DNA of 50,367 nt from Candidatus Saccharimonadota bacterium (GCA_010014665.1 RZYF01000002.1:1-50367); one strand, 5' to 3'; positions 15,422 through 24,096 are shown, counted from the first letter of the stretch. Numbers and translations: made by a program. The notes: generated by a model from the sequence alone, not told the origin.

Positions 15422-16858
15422 CTACGATATCCTTTTACGTATTAATTTTTGTGCTAAGCCGGGGTTTGCTTTACCTTTAGATTCCTTCATGATTAGACCT
15501 ATTAAATATCCTATTACTTTATCGTTACCGGCTTTTATGTCTGCGATGGCTTTTGCGTTAGCGGGGTCAGCGAGTACTTTTTCGACTATCGCCGCTATGG
15601 CATTTTCATCACTCACCTGTAACAGGTTCTTCTGCTCAGCTATATGCCGTGGCGACTCAGGACTAGATAACATAGAGATCAGTACGTCTTTTGCCGCCGT
15701 CGAACTAAGCTCAGCTGTATCTACCATACCGGATAGTTCCACTAAACGCGCTGTTCCTATGCTAGATATATCGGTATGTCCTTCCGCCGAACCAAGTACA
15801 CTCGACAACCAATGAGCTACACGAGATGCAGTTTCCTTGCCAGCAATAGTATATATTTCAGCAACAATCTCGGCGTTAGATTTGACACCTAGTAACGCAG
15901 TTATCACCGAGCCATCAAGACCCATCGCAGTAAATTCTTGGCGATATTGATTTGGTAATTTTGGCATAACCTTAGCTACAGCTTCAACTTCACTTCGCTC
16001 AATTTTTAAAGGTGGTATATCAGCATCCGGAAAATAACGATAATCGTGGGCGTCTTCTTTTGAACGTTGAGAAAAAGTAGCTTGACGATCCTCGTTCCAA
16101 CCGCGGGTTTCTTGGACAACTCTTTCGTTTTTATCGAGTAGTTTTACTTGTCGATTTATCTCAAAATCAACTGCACGCTCAACGGCTTTAAACGAGTTAA
16201 GGTTTTTAGTTTCAGTTCGAGTTCCTAGTGGCGCACCAATTGGTGCTACCGATACATTAACATCAAACCGTATATTGCCATGGTAGAGATCGCCGTAAGT
16301 TACATCTACATAAGTCATGAGTAAATATATTTCCTGAGCGTATGCTTTAGCTTCGGAAGCACTGTGCATATCAGGCTCAGAAACAATTTCAATCAAGGGT
16401 GTTCCGGCGCGATTAAGATCAACTAAGCTATAATCTACACCGTTTGGATGAGTTAATTTACCAGCATCTTCCTCGATATGAGCATGGTGAATCCGAACTA
16501 CCTTATCGCTACCATCTTCAAGATGTATTGTCACAGAACCAGCTCCTATAGTCGGGTGGGCTAGCTGAGTTATCTGATAGCCTTTTGGCAAATCTGGATA
16601 AAAATAGTGTTTGCGCTCAAAATAACTGTTTTCTGCTATTTCTGCATTTAGAGCTAAACCAGCCCGAATCGCTAGCTGAACCGCTTCACGATTTAAAACT
16701 GGTAAAGTACCTGGCAGCCCAAAACATATTGGACTAACCATTGTATTTGGTTTAGCATCCCGAGCATCATTATTAGCACCACTAAACAATTTTGTGCGTG
16801 TCTTAAGCTGAACATGACATTCTATTCCGATAGTTGGAATATATTGAGTCTGACTCAT
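15422..16858 (-). CDS. gatB: Aspartyl/glutamyl-tRNA amidotransferase subunit B
   Basis: GatB of the GatCAB complex, which converts misacylated Glu-tRNA(Gln) or Asp-tRNA(Asn) to Gln-/Asn-tRNA. The 478-residue length is normal. Typical segments are I-G-I-E-C-H-V-Q-L, T-K-L-F-S, Y-F-Y-P-D-L-P-K-G-Y-Q-I-T-Q, E-E-D-A-G-K, D-x-N-R-A-G-T-P-L-I-E-I-V-S, and the C-terminal helical/YqeY-like domain ending in K-x-N-P-G. The region that often holds zinc cysteines reads V-S-P-I-C-F-G-L-P-G, so only one cysteine remains and a zinc site is unlikely. The ATG overlaps the stop of the upstream gene (ATGA), so the two are translationally coupled. Confidence 0.97.
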   Translation of the reverse strand: MSQTQYIPTIGIECHVQLKTRTKLFSGANNDARDAKPNTMVSPICFGLPGTLPVLNREAVQLAIRAGLALNAEIAENSYFERKHYFYPDLPKGYQITQLAHPTIGAGSVTIHLEDGSDKVVRIHHAHIEEDAGKLTHPNGVDYSLVDLNRAGTPLIEIVSEPDMHSASEAKAYAQEIYLLMTYVDVTYGDLYHGNIRFDVNVSVAPIGAPLGTRTETKNLNSFKAVERAVDFEINRQVKLLDKNERVVQETRGWNEDRQATFSQRSKEDAHDYRYFPDADIPPLKIERSEVEAVAKVMPKLPNQYRQEFTAMGLDGSVITALLGVKSNAEIVAEIYTIAGKETASRVAHWLSSVLGSAEGHTDISSIGTARLVELSGMVDTAELSSTAAKDVLISMLSSPESPRHIAEQKNLLQVSDENAIAAIVEKVLADPANAKAIADIKAGNDKVIGYLIGLIMKESKGKANPGLAQKLIRKRIS

Positions 16859-17277
16859 AACGCCCCTAGGTCTTTCAAAGCTTTTTTAAAACTTATCAGA
16901 ACTTTATTGGTCAAATTAATGTTTATTTTTACACTTTCTTCGTGAGCGATGCGATTACGAAACTTATGTGCAGCCCATGCTGCTTCACGCCTAGTGAATA
17001 CTCGGCTAGCAGACGTCATACGCTCTCCCATAGTTTCACCCTTAAAGCGTGAGATCCGCAAAGCTTTATCTAATAGTTTGTCGGCATTCAAAATCGCCAT
17101 ATATTGAGAAGTAACGTCTTCGGATACGCTATTTTCTATCGCTAGCCAAGCTTCCTGAAACTCTTGAACATTTATAGATTTAGGTGCTTTTCGACTAAAA
17201 GTAATTATTACGATTAACAATATACCTATAATCACAATACTAACTAAAAACAATATTATTGTTGTTCCACTACTCAT
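16855..17277 (-). CDS. Membrane-anchored protein of unknown function, possible HEPN-like domain, between gatA and gatB
   Basis: A 140-residue protein with one N-terminal membrane helix (residues 6-28) and a helical cytoplasmic part. Near the C-terminus it reads K-F-R-N-R-I-A-H-E, an R-x4-H arrangement like the RNase motif of HEPN domains. HEPN identity is only a suggestion from this motif and the helical character. It overlaps gatA and gatB by ATGA at both ends, so its dosage is tied to the amidotransferase subunits. It might anchor or modulate the complex, or be an unrelated passenger. No function is known to me. Confidence 0.6.
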   Translation of the reverse strand: MSSGTTIILFLVSIVIIGILLIVIITFSRKAPKSINVQEFQEAWLAIENSVSEDVTSQYMAILNADKLLDKALRISRFKGETMGERMTSASRVFTRREAAWAAHKFRNRIAHEESVKININLTNKVLISFKKALKDLGAL

Positions 17278-18668
17278 CGGTTTATTACCTCCTCAACCAA
17301 TTTTGCGGCATTTATCAAATTTACATCAAGTCGATAAGGTGCAACCAGTTGAATACCGATAGGTAAATTGTTCTGGCCCGTGCCATTCGGTAGACTAATT
17401 GCCGGTAATCCTGCCAAACTAGGTGGTACCGTCAAAATATCAGTTAGATACATTTTGAGTGGATCACTAACATTTTTACCCAACTTAAAGGCTGGTGTCG
17501 GCGCAGTTGGAGATAGTAATATGTCATATTTTTCAAAAGCCTCTTCATACTCACGAATAATTACTGTTCGAACTGCTTGAGCTTTATGATAATAGGCATC
17601 ATAGTAACCACTCGAAAGTACGTAATTCCCGATCAATATACGACGCTTGTTTTCGTCCATAAATCCTTCACTGCGACTATTTTCGTAAACAGCCTGCAGT
17701 GAATCACCGGTTTTTTGTGTCCCATATTTTATTCCATCATAACGCGCCAAGTTAGACGATAATTCGGCTGGTACAATTATGTAGTAGACCGCTAGAGCAT
17801 AAGGTGATGTAGGTAACGATACTTCACCGACTTCGTAATCGTTATTACGTAAAGATTCTATAAGATTATCAGTACATCGTCTTACGTCTGGATCTATTCC
17901 CTCTCCTAAACCTTCCTTGATTACACCAAAACGAGGCTTTTTGAGTTCAGGGGTAGTTTTTTCAATTTTAATAGTAGTACTATCACGTTCATCTACGCCT
18001 GCCATACAGTTCAGGACTAATTCAGCGTCTTCAGTATTTGTCGTAATCGGTCCCACGACATCTGTACTGCTAGCCATAGCAACTACCCCATAACGGCTAA
18101 CTGAACCATAGCTAGGCTTCAGGCCGACTACACCGTTATAGCTAGCTGGTTGGCGGATTGATCCACCGGTGTCTGTACCTAGCGCAAACGGGACTATACC
18201 GGCAGCTACCGCTGTAGCTGATCCACCCGAACTACCACCCGCAACCCGTTTTTTATCAACTGCATTGGAAGTTGGGCCAAAATATGAGTTTTCCGTGCTA
18301 CCACCATGTGCAAACGAGTCTAAGTTAGTTTTGCCTATACATATAGCCCCCTCAGCCTCAAGTCGCTCGATAACAGTAGCCTGAAAAGGCGCCTCGAAAT
18401 TCTCAAGCATATGTGAGCTAGCGGTTGTTTTGCTATCATATGTCAGTATGTTGTCTTTGGCCAAAAAAGGAACACCCGCCAAACGACCGATAGTCTCATT
18501 TTTTTTGATCCTAGCATCCAGTTCGTCGGCGCGCTCTAGTGCTCGAGCTTCGATAACTTCTAACACGGCGCTATTCTGGTCTTTACGAGCCCGATTGATT
18601 GCTTCAGTTACAACTTCACGAACCGTCGTACCTTTTTCATACATCTGACGAATATCGCTAATTGTCAT
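17274..18668 (-). CDS. gatA: Aspartyl/glutamyl-tRNA amidotransferase subunit A
   Basis: GatA is the amidase subunit that releases ammonia from glutamine for GatCAB. The 464-residue protein shows the amidase signature G-G-S-S-G-G-S-A-T-A-V-A-A, followed by T-D-T-G-G-S-I-R-Q-P-A with the nucleophilic serine, and an N-terminal F-L-A-K-D-N-I containing the catalytic lysine. The Ser-cisSer-Lys triad is therefore intact. The start codon overlaps the gatC stop (ATGA) and the stop overlaps the start of the membrane-protein gene. Confidence 0.97.
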   Translation of the reverse strand: MTISDIRQMYEKGTTVREVVTEAINRARKDQNSAVLEVIEARALERADELDARIKKNETIGRLAGVPFLAKDNILTYDSKTTASSHMLENFEAPFQATVIERLEAEGAICIGKTNLDSFAHGGSTENSYFGPTSNAVDKKRVAGGSSGGSATAVAAGIVPFALGTDTGGSIRQPASYNGVVGLKPSYGSVSRYGVVAMASSTDVVGPITTNTEDAELVLNCMAGVDERDSTTIKIEKTTPELKKPRFGVIKEGLGEGIDPDVRRCTDNLIESLRNNDYEVGEVSLPTSPYALAVYYIIVPAELSSNLARYDGIKYGTQKTGDSLQAVYENSRSEGFMDENKRRILIGNYVLSSGYYDAYYHKAQAVRTVIIREYEEAFEKYDILLSPTAPTPAFKLGKNVSDPLKMYLTDILTVPPSLAGLPAISLPNGTGQNNLPIGIQLVAPYRLDVNLINAAKLVEEVINR

Positions 18669-18958
18669 TCTATCACTCGCTTTACTTTTATCTGTCCATC
18701 CTGTTGATTTGGAGTGTTTCTAAGCAGAGCATCGCGGTCTAAGCCGTAGTCCACCACTTCGTCCTCGCGCATAACGTTCGACAAGCCAGTTACTTGATAT
18801 GTCGGTTCGATACCTAACGTGTTGACTTCAGACAATTTACTTACAAAACCTAATATCTCATCTAATTGGTTTCGCAACGCATCAGCCTCAGTGTCACTAA
18901 TCGTCAAAGCAGACAATTTAGCCAATTTTTTTACATCTTCAATAGAAATAGAGCTCAT
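18665..18958 (-). CDS. gatC: Aspartyl/glutamyl-tRNA amidotransferase subunit C
   Basis: GatC, the 97-residue subunit that wraps around GatA and stabilises it. Family features: V-K-K-L-A-K-L-S-A-L near the N-terminus, L-D-E-I-L-G-F-V-S-K-L in the middle, then R-E-D-E-V and the C-terminal N-T-P-N-Q-Q-D-G-Q-I-K-V-K-R-V. It is the first gene of the gatC-gatA-membrane protein-gatB-galU-like operon. A TATACT box ends 9 bases before the ATG and no Shine-Dalgarno is seen, so the operon mRNA probably starts almost at the gatC start codon. Confidence 0.94.
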   Translation of the reverse strand: MSSISIEDVKKLAKLSALTISDTEADALRNQLDEILGFVSKLSEVNTLGIEPTYQVTGLSNVMREDEVVDYGLDRDALLRNTPNQQDGQIKVKRVIE

Positions 18959-18967
18959 ATGACATAT

Positions 18968-18973
18968 AGTATA
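18968..18973 (-). promoter_or_regulatory. -10 box of the gat operon (leaderless)
   Basis: TATACT on the minus strand, 9 bases before the gatC ATG. Confidence 0.55.
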
Positions 18974-19332
18974 ACACTTTAAACCAACGAATAGGGATTG
19001 GTTGACTTCATCAAATTTACTTTTGATATCGACTACGATTAATAGTCTATTTTAAGATTTAAGATACCTACATGCTATGAAATGAGTAGATGTGTCGGTT
19101 GAGAAAAACAAAGTATATGATTTCTCAGAACCAAATAGCACAGCAAAAGATATGAACGTTGCCTGTGTTATTGTTTAATAAATCTAGCAAACGGTAATTT
19201 CTCGACAATTGAATAATTTTGTCTCTATAAAATAACATCGATTATGAAAATAAAAAACGAGGCTAGACGCCGCGATTTAATTAAATTTGTTCTATTGTTA
19301 AAGCTATAAAGAATTCTCGAAATCAATTTTTA
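18974..19332. other. AT-rich stretch without a recognisable gene
   Basis: About 360 AT-rich bases between the gat promoter and unit E3. Only very short open frames occur, and I see no tRNA, strong hairpin or repeat. Confidence 0.6.
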
Positions 19333-19347
19333 ACAAACAGACAGACT
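19333..19347 (-). repeat. Unit E3, left (3') arm
   Basis: ACAAACAGACAGACT, a perfect 15-base inverted copy of 20156-20170. It lies beyond the terminator hairpin of the E3 gene. Confidence 0.85.
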
Positions 19348-19357
19348 AGCAACCCGA

Positions 19358-19391
19358 CTTTGCGGACCCGGGATGACCCGGGTCCGCAAAG
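19358..19391 (-). terminator. Very strong hairpin after the E3 gene
   Basis: CTTTGCGGACCCGGG and CCCGGGTCCGCAAAG form a perfect 15-base stem with a 4-base loop, starting 8 bases after the stop codon. There is no U-run after it. Confidence 0.85.
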
Positions 19392-19399
19392 TATTCGAG

Positions 19400-19810
19400 T
19401 CAGTCGCAGAGACCCAGATCTTCGAATAGGCGTCTTACGAGGTTGTAATCGGCTGTGGAGCCAGCCTCGCCCTCGTCATCGGTGAACGACATGGGCACCT
19501 GGGTAGTACGATCGATCAAGAAGTCGACTGTGTTTTCAAGTCTATTGATGACCACACCGACCACGAACCGCTTGGCCTCGTTGCAGAGCGCCTCCGTGGT
19601 GAGGGTATGTAAGCGGGCACGCTCCTCTTGCACCTTACCGTCAGGAGTACAGGCAATGATCTGCTCGATGTGAACTTGCCGGTGCGCGAGATCTTTCTTG
19701 CGTGCCTTCTCGCCGACCGGATCGTCGACCAGCTCCACAAACCTTCCAACGACGTAGTCAGTGATAGCGGTGGCAACCCCGCGTGCGTCCTCAGCACCGA
19801 CTACAGTCAC
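19400..19810 (-). CDS. GC-rich orphan protein (unit E3), intact 3' part of an interrupted frame
   Basis: I do not recognise this protein. The uninterrupted part could start at the GTG at 19808-19810 and gives 136 residues, with an Arg/Lys-rich helix in the middle, a hydrophobic segment K-R-F-V-V-G-V-V-I, and an acidic C-terminal third. No membrane segment or cysteine motif is obvious. The natural start is probably the ATG at 20057-20059, which has a Shine-Dalgarno and the same frame, but an amber codon at 19982-19984 interrupts it. The GTG has no convincing ribosome binding site. So the gene is either read through at TAG, is a recent pseudogene, or contains a sequence error. GC content is clearly above that of gatC and uvrB on either side. 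Confidence 0.6.
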   Translation of the reverse strand: MTVVGAEDARGVATAITDYVVGRFVELVDDPVGEKARKKDLAHRQVHIEQIIACTPDGKVQEERARLHTLTTEALCNEAKRFVVGVVINRLENTVDFLIDRTTQVPMSFTDDEGEAGSTADYNLVRRLFEDLGLCD

Positions 19811-20059
19811 CTCAACGTAGAGGCTGTAGCCGACACCGCTGGAGCTATTGACGATTGAGTGACTGTTGTTGCCGGGCTCAACCCGACCAACGATGTCGAA
19901 GGGGTCCAGATCGTCAATCTCCCTGATAACTTCGTCGACTGTCGAGAAGTCCCGTCCTGGATGTAGCTGTCGGAATTCCGACTACTGTCTCCGTAGACCG
20001 CTAGCCCTCATGAGACACTCAGTTGTAATCTTGGGTTCAGTGGTTGGATTAGTAGTCAT
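19811..20059 (-). pseudogene. 5' part of the E3 gene, with in-frame TAG at codon 26
   Basis: From the ATG at 20057-20059, preceded by GAGGAG, the frame runs in phase into the orphan gene. The only stop before the true end is TAG at 19982-19984. The codons after it (S-E-F-R-Q-L-H-P-G-R-D-F) keep the same GC-rich character, so this is one 220-codon gene with one break. No ATG, GTG or TTG follows the TAG before 19810. Confidence 0.7.
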
Positions 20060-20101
20060 AGCAAAACTCCTCGGTTGTCACATGGATCCTGGATGGATCG
20101 C

Positions 20102-20155
20102 GTGTAGTGTGGCAAGCTAGGTTCATCTCTATAAACACAGCTTGCCAAACTACAC
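20102..20155 (-). other. Unit E3, long leader hairpin
   Basis: GTGTAGTGTGGCAAGCT (20102-20118) and AGCTTGCCAAACTACAC (20139-20155) form a 17-base stem with one mismatch and a 20-base loop. It abuts the 5' arm at 20156-20170 directly and lies before the Shine-Dalgarno. E2 has a leader hairpin in the same place. Confidence 0.75.
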
Positions 20156-20170
20156 AGTCTGTCTGTTTGT
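20156..20170 (-). repeat. Unit E3, right (5') arm
   Basis: AGTCTGTCTGTTTGT on the plus strand, the exact inverted copy of 19333-19347. On the transcribed strand its context reads TACTTTGACAAACAGAC, close to the E2 and E4 arms. Confidence 0.85.
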
Positions 20171-20178
20171 CAAAGTAT

Positions 20179-20201
20179 CTCGGAGCAATATGCTACACGA
20201 G
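20179..20201 (-). other. Unit E3, 5' terminal hairpin
   Basis: On the minus strand CTCG-TGT-AGCA-TAT-TGCT-C-CGAG: two stems split by a small internal loop, beginning 11 bases after the -10 box. It has nearly the same form as the E2 hairpin at 4017-4039. Confidence 0.6.
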
Positions 20202-20212
20202 CACTGTTTTTT

Positions 20213-20241
20213 ATAATAGCACTATTATTTAAAATTGTCAA
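20213..20241 (-). promoter_or_regulatory. Promoter of unit E3
   Basis: On the minus strand TTGACA (20236-20241), a 17-base spacer and TATTAT (20213-20218), a near-consensus promoter. The predicted leader before the ATG is about 145 bases. Confidence 0.82.
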
Positions 20242-20280
20242 TGATTTTTTAACATCGACCAATAGGCTAGATGCGAAGAT

Positions 20281-22248
20281 TTATTGGCGACTTTTGACTT
20301 CAGTTATTAGGTCTCGGAGTTCAGCGGCTTTTTCGAACTCTAGATTAGAAGCCGCAAATTCCATCTGGACCTCTAGATCTTTGATAAGCCCAGAATATTC
20401 GTCTTTTGGAATCTTTTTGAGATCTATCAGAGGTTTAGACCCTTCTTTTTTCGGTATGACTGAGCGTAGTCCTTCGTCAACAACTTTTGCAATACTAGTT
20501 GGGGTAATACCATGTTCAGTATTGTAGTTTTTTTGAATTTCTCGACGTCGATTAGTTTCGTCGATAGCTCGTTGCATACTACCGGTTACAACGTCGGCAT
20601 ACATCAGCACGCGGCCTTCGACATGCCTTGCAGCGCGACCAATAGTTTGGACTAGTGCTATTTCGCTACGCAAAAAACCTTCTTTGTCGGCATCCATAAT
20701 CGCTACTAGAGAAACTTCCGGTAAATCTAAACCTTCTCGTAGTAGATTAATACCAACTAAAACGTCATATACGCCAGTTCTTAGATCACGTAAAATATCA
20801 CTGCGCTCTAACGTGTCGACGTCGCTATGTATGTAAGCTGTCTTAATATCAAGCTCTAATAGATACGTTGATAAATCTTCGGCCATACGTTTAGTCAATG
20901 TGGTTATTAAGACGCGTTGGTTTTTTTCGGTTCGACTTCGTATCTCCCCAATCAAATCGTCGATCTGACCATCAATTGGACGAATCTCAATCGTCGGATC
21001 AATCAGTCCAGTCGGACGGATTACCTGCTGAGTTGGCTCAGGTGAGTGCTCAAGCTCGTAAGTACTAGGCGTAGCCGAAACATATATAACTTGGTTGATA
21101 TGTTTTGTAAACTCGTCGAAACGCAGCGGACGATTGTCTAAAGCGCTCGGCAAACGAAAACCGTAATCAACTAAAACCTCTTTGCGCGCTCGGTCACCGT
21201 TATACATCCCCCGTACTTGAGGTAGTGTCATGTGCGACTCGTCGATAAACATCAGAAAATCATCTGCGAAATAATCCATGAGAGTAGCGGGCTGCTCACC
21301 AGGTTCACGGTTCGTTAGATATCGACTATAGTTTTCGATACCTTTTACAAAACCAGTTTCTGCTAACATCTCAAGGTCAAATTTGGTTCTTTGAGCTAGT
21401 CGTTGAGCTTCAAGTAACTTGCCTTCACGTTCAAAAAATGCCAACCGTTGATCTAATTCTTCTTGGATTTTTACCAGAGCCCGCTTCAGTTTTTCCTCAG
21501 GTGTAACATAATGACTACCAGGAAAAATCATAAACTCTTGTGGCAAAGTTATAATTTCACCAGTTAGCGGATTTATTTGAGAAATTTTCTCAATCTCGTC
21601 ACCAAAAAACTCTACCCGAACCGCCGACTCACTACCAGCTGGAAAAACATCTACTACATCACCGCGAACTCGAAAATTCGAACGGGTAAAGTCTATATCG
21701 TTTCGATGATATTGTATATCAGTCAAGTTCCGAATAAATTTGTCACGCTGACGACGTTCGCCAACCCGTAGTCGTATTGCCATGTTTCCATAATCCTCAA
21801 CTGAGCCAATTCCATAAATACAACTAACACTTGCCACGATTATCGTATCGCGACGAGTCAATAGTGCGCTGGTTGCAGCATGTCGCAAACGATCAATTTC
21901 TTCGTTGATTGCACTATCTTTCTCGATAAAAGTATCACTGCTAGCCACATAGGCTTCAGGTTGATAATAATCAAAATAACTGACGAAATAATGAACTTCG
22001 TTATCGGGAAAATAGGCTTTGAATTCCGAGAACAGCTGGGCTGCCAAAGTTTTGTTATGGGCAAGTACCAGAGTCGGTACGTTTCGATTAGCGATTACGT
22101 TCGCCATAGTATAAGTCTTACCGCTACCAGTAACACCTAGCAAAGTCTGTTCACGATTGCCTGTTTCTAGACGCTCAATCAATTGGGCAATCGCCGACGG
22201 CTGATCGCCGGTAGGTTCGTATAGACTCTCCAATCGAAAACTATTCAC
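20281..22248 (-). CDS. uvrB: Excinuclease ABC subunit B
   Basis: UvrB is the damage-verifying helicase of nucleotide excision repair. It takes over the lesion from UvrA and recruits UvrC. The 655-residue protein is full length: Walker A G-V-T-G-S-G-K-T, the beta-hairpin region [14 protein letters not shown], the DEAD-like D-E-S-H, then [17 protein letters not shown] and Q-T-I-G-R-A-A-R-H, and a C-terminal UVR domain (F-E-K-A-A-E-L-R-D) that binds UvrC. The start is a GTG only 6 bases after a TATAAT box, so this looks like a leaderless mRNA with a GTG start. The gene lies downstream of unit E3's promoter region but on the same strand and is read towards it. Confidence 0.97.
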   Translation of the reverse strand: MNSFRLESLYEPTGDQPSAIAQLIERLETGNREQTLLGVTGSGKTYTMANVIANRNVPTLVLAHNKTLAAQLFSEFKAYFPDNEVHYFVSYFDYYQPEAYVASSDTFIEKDSAINEEIDRLRHAATSALLTRRDTIIVASVSCIYGIGSVEDYGNMAIRLRVGERRQRDKFIRNLTDIQYHRNDIDFTRSNFRVRGDVVDVFPAGSESAVRVEFFGDEIEKISQINPLTGEIITLPQEFMIFPGSHYVTPEEKLKRALVKIQEELDQRLAFFEREGKLLEAQRLAQRTKFDLEMLAETGFVKGIENYSRYLTNREPGEQPATLMDYFADDFLMFIDESHMTLPQVRGMYNGDRARKEVLVDYGFRLPSALDNRPLRFDEFTKHINQVIYVSATPSTYELEHSPEPTQQVIRPTGLIDPTIEIRPIDGQIDDLIGEIRSRTEKNQRVLITTLTKRMAEDLSTYLLELDIKTAYIHSDVDTLERSDILRDLRTGVYDVLVGINLLREGLDLPEVSLVAIMDADKEGFLRSEIALVQTIGRAARHVEGRVLMYADVVTGSMQRAIDETNRRREIQKNYNTEHGITPTSIAKVVDEGLRSVIPKKEGSKPLIDLKKIPKDEYSGLIKDLEVQMEFAASNLEFEKAAELRDLITEVKSRQ

Positions 22249-22254
22249 TTAGTT

Positions 22255-22260
22255 ATTATA
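22255..22260 (-). promoter_or_regulatory. -10 box of uvrB (leaderless, GTG start)
   Basis: TATAAT on the minus strand, 6 bases before the GTG at 22246-22248. Confidence 0.6.
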
Positions 22261-22268
22261 CTCTATCG

Positions 22269-23315
22269 CTAGTTTGAAATAGGTGGTGTAGTAATAGCCC
22301 GAGATTGCTTAAACTTCAGCGATGCTGCCATTTTAGCGACCTGTTCACTTTGATCGATATCTTTTCGCTTTATGAAGTAGTCAATTATCGTCTGTTTTTC
22401 GTCGTACTCAAACACATATCTGTAAACTTTTTCACCACCCTCAGCTTTTGTGGTTCCAATAGCGTCACTGGGTTGATACGTCCGCTGATAATACTTTGCT
22501 TGCACGCCATCAGCATAAAACGGGGTGGTTGGCTTAACCCCTGCTATCGCGACTGTGTTAGTTTTCTTCTGAGTCCAAATAGAAAGTGTCGGCCTATCTC
22601 CACCACCAACTCCGTCGACATAACCCTGTTTTATCGGTTCATCCTTGCCCTCACCAAGCTTATGGAACACTATCATATCGCCCTGAGGATCAATTACAAG
22701 ATCACTACCGTTTGGAACAAATACTTGAAAGGCTTTTTGGCCTGATGAAACAAAAATTCCTGAGTAAGGGTATTTTATGCCTGCGCTGAAGTTATTAGCA
22801 GCAACTGTAGCGTTATTTAAGGTTTGTTCGGTCGTAAAATAAAAATATCCAGTGACCAACGAAGCTAATATAATAAATCCTATTAGGATTATCCAGTTCT
22901 TTAGGTTTTTGATTTTCGGACTTTTGGCTTGCGCGTCTTGTACAGTGGCTAAAGTAGCCGATGACGGTAAATCTTGGACCGGATTAGAAACTGAGCTAGT
23001 AGTTACAGGTTGTTGGTTCGGGGTTGGTGGATTAGAATTTAAATTATAATTTCCTGACTCTAGGGAAGTGCTTGAATCGGTTTGGCCTAGTTGTGGTTCT
23101 TGATTTATCTGATTGACCTGAATATTTTGAGCCAGAGATTCAGTACTTGCCAGCTGGGAAACCGGCTGAGAGTGGTTTTCTACCAACGAAGGGAAAACCG
23201 ATACTCCCGATTGATCAATTGGATGGATTACCGGTGCTACAGGCTCGAGCGCTGTGTTGTCAGGTTGATTAACATCACTAGTGTTTTGTTCATTAATAAA
23301 TTGATCGTTTTGCAT
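22269..23315 (-). CDS. Single-pass membrane protein of unknown function
   Basis: A 348-residue protein. Residues 1-135 are low complexity, rich in Gln, Asn, Pro, Ser and Thr, probably disordered and cytoplasmic. One membrane helix (about 138-160, N-W-I-I-L-I-G-F-I-I-L-A) follows. The remaining about 185 residues would be outside and look like a compact beta-rich domain with G-G-G-D-R-P and Y-Q-R-T-Y-Q-P-S-D. I see no catalytic motif. This layout (disordered N-terminus, single helix, external domain) recurs in Saccharibacteria for proteins of unknown role. It ends 20 bases before uvrB. Confidence 0.7.
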   Translation of the reverse strand: MQNDQFINEQNTSDVNQPDNTALEPVAPVIHPIDQSGVSVFPSLVENHSQPVSQLASTESLAQNIQVNQINQEPQLGQTDSSTSLESGNYNLNSNPPTPNQQPVTTSSVSNPVQDLPSSATLATVQDAQAKSPKIKNLKNWIILIGFIILASLVTGYFYFTTEQTLNNATVAANNFSAGIKYPYSGIFVSSGQKAFQVFVPNGSDLVIDPQGDMIVFHKLGEGKDEPIKQGYVDGVGGGDRPTLSIWTQKKTNTVAIAGVKPTTPFYADGVQAKYYQRTYQPSDAIGTTKAEGGEKVYRYVFEYDEKQTIIDYFIKRKDIDQSEQVAKMAASLKFKQSRAITTPPISN

Positions 23316-23357
23316 AATTAACTAGATTTAAATAGCTGATAAATACATTATGGCAGG

Positions 23358-23387
23358 TTGATATAATAAACTCAAGCATGATACAAT
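23358..23387 (+). promoter_or_regulatory. Promoter of the LOG-family gene (leaderless)
   Basis: TTGATA (23358-23363), an 18-base spacer and TACAAT (23382-23387), ending 8 bases before the ATG at 23396. Confidence 0.65.
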
Positions 23388-23395
23388 AACACCAG

Positions 23396-24085
23396 ATGCT
23401 TAAAAAAACAAAAAGAAAAATCAATGTTACTTGGTCACCATCTAGGCGAATGGCAATTCGTCGTGGCCGTGCTAAGAAGCGTCTGATCAATAGTGATGAT
23501 GAATTTGATACTGCCTTAAAAATTCTTGATCGTTATCCAAAGCGTGTTACTTTTTTTGGTTCAGCTCGCGACGTTCCTGCAAACGAACATTTGCGTGAAC
23601 AAGCTTATGAGCTAGCCTATAAACTTGCCAAGAACGATTATGCGATTATTTCCGGTGGCGGACCAGGGATTATGGCGGCTAGTAACAAGGGGGCTTATGA
23701 GGCTGGAGGTGTATCTATCGGTTTCAATATACATTTACCACGCGAACAAACGCCTAACCCACACGTAACACATTCGTTTGAATTTCATTACTTTTTTACG
23801 CGTAAAGTCACGATGACTTTTTATTCTCATGCTTATATTTATTTTCCGGGTGGATTCGGCTCACTCGACGAGTTATCAGAAGTCCTAACTTTGATACAAA
23901 CCAAGAAAATGCCTCCTCTGAGAGTTATTTTGTTTGGTTCGAGTTATTGGAACAATTTTGCCAAATTTATTAGAGAACAAATGCTCGAAAACGGTTACAT
24001 ATCGCCTGGTGACGATGATATTTTTGTTATAACCGATGACGTCGATGAAGCTCTAGAGCTTGTAAATACCGGTTACGATTCCTAA
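23396..24085 (+). CDS. LOG-family nucleotide phosphoribohydrolase
   Basis: A 229-residue LOG-family enzyme, a Rossmann-fold protein that splits nucleoside 5'-monophosphates into base and ribose 5-phosphate (cytokinin activation in plants). Diagnostic motifs are G-G-G-P-G-I-M-A-A-S-N-K-G-A and F-P-G-G-F-G-S-L-D-E-L-S-E, the latter being the PGGxGTxxE motif with a Ser-Leu-Asp variation. The first about 45 residues are strongly basic (K-K-T-K-R-K, R-R-M-A-I-R-R-G-R-A-K-K-R) and go beyond the usual domain; this tail may bind nucleic acid. The gene stands alone between the convergent pfkB-type gene and the divergent membrane protein. The bacterial substrate is not certain. Confidence 0.87.
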   Translation: MLKKTKRKINVTWSPSRRMAIRRGRAKKRLINSDDEFDTALKILDRYPKRVTFFGSARDVPANEHLREQAYELAYKLAKNDYAIISGGGPGIMAASNKGAYEAGGVSIGFNIHLPREQTPNPHVTHSFEFHYFFTRKVTMTFYSHAYIYFPGGFGSLDELSEVLTLIQTKKMPPLRVILFGSSYWNNFAKFIREQMLENGYISPGDDDIFVITDDVDEALELVNTGYDS

Positions 24086-24096
24086 ACTAAGCAAAA

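Noticed and set aside
19333-20170. Retron or group II intron with paired ends
   Set aside because: Paired ends fit, but no reverse transcriptase is encoded in or near any of the units.
19332-20171. Reading E2-E4 as simple ITR transposons
   Set aside because: No target duplication is seen outside the arms, no transposase is encoded, and the promoters lie outside the arms. Kept only as an alternative.
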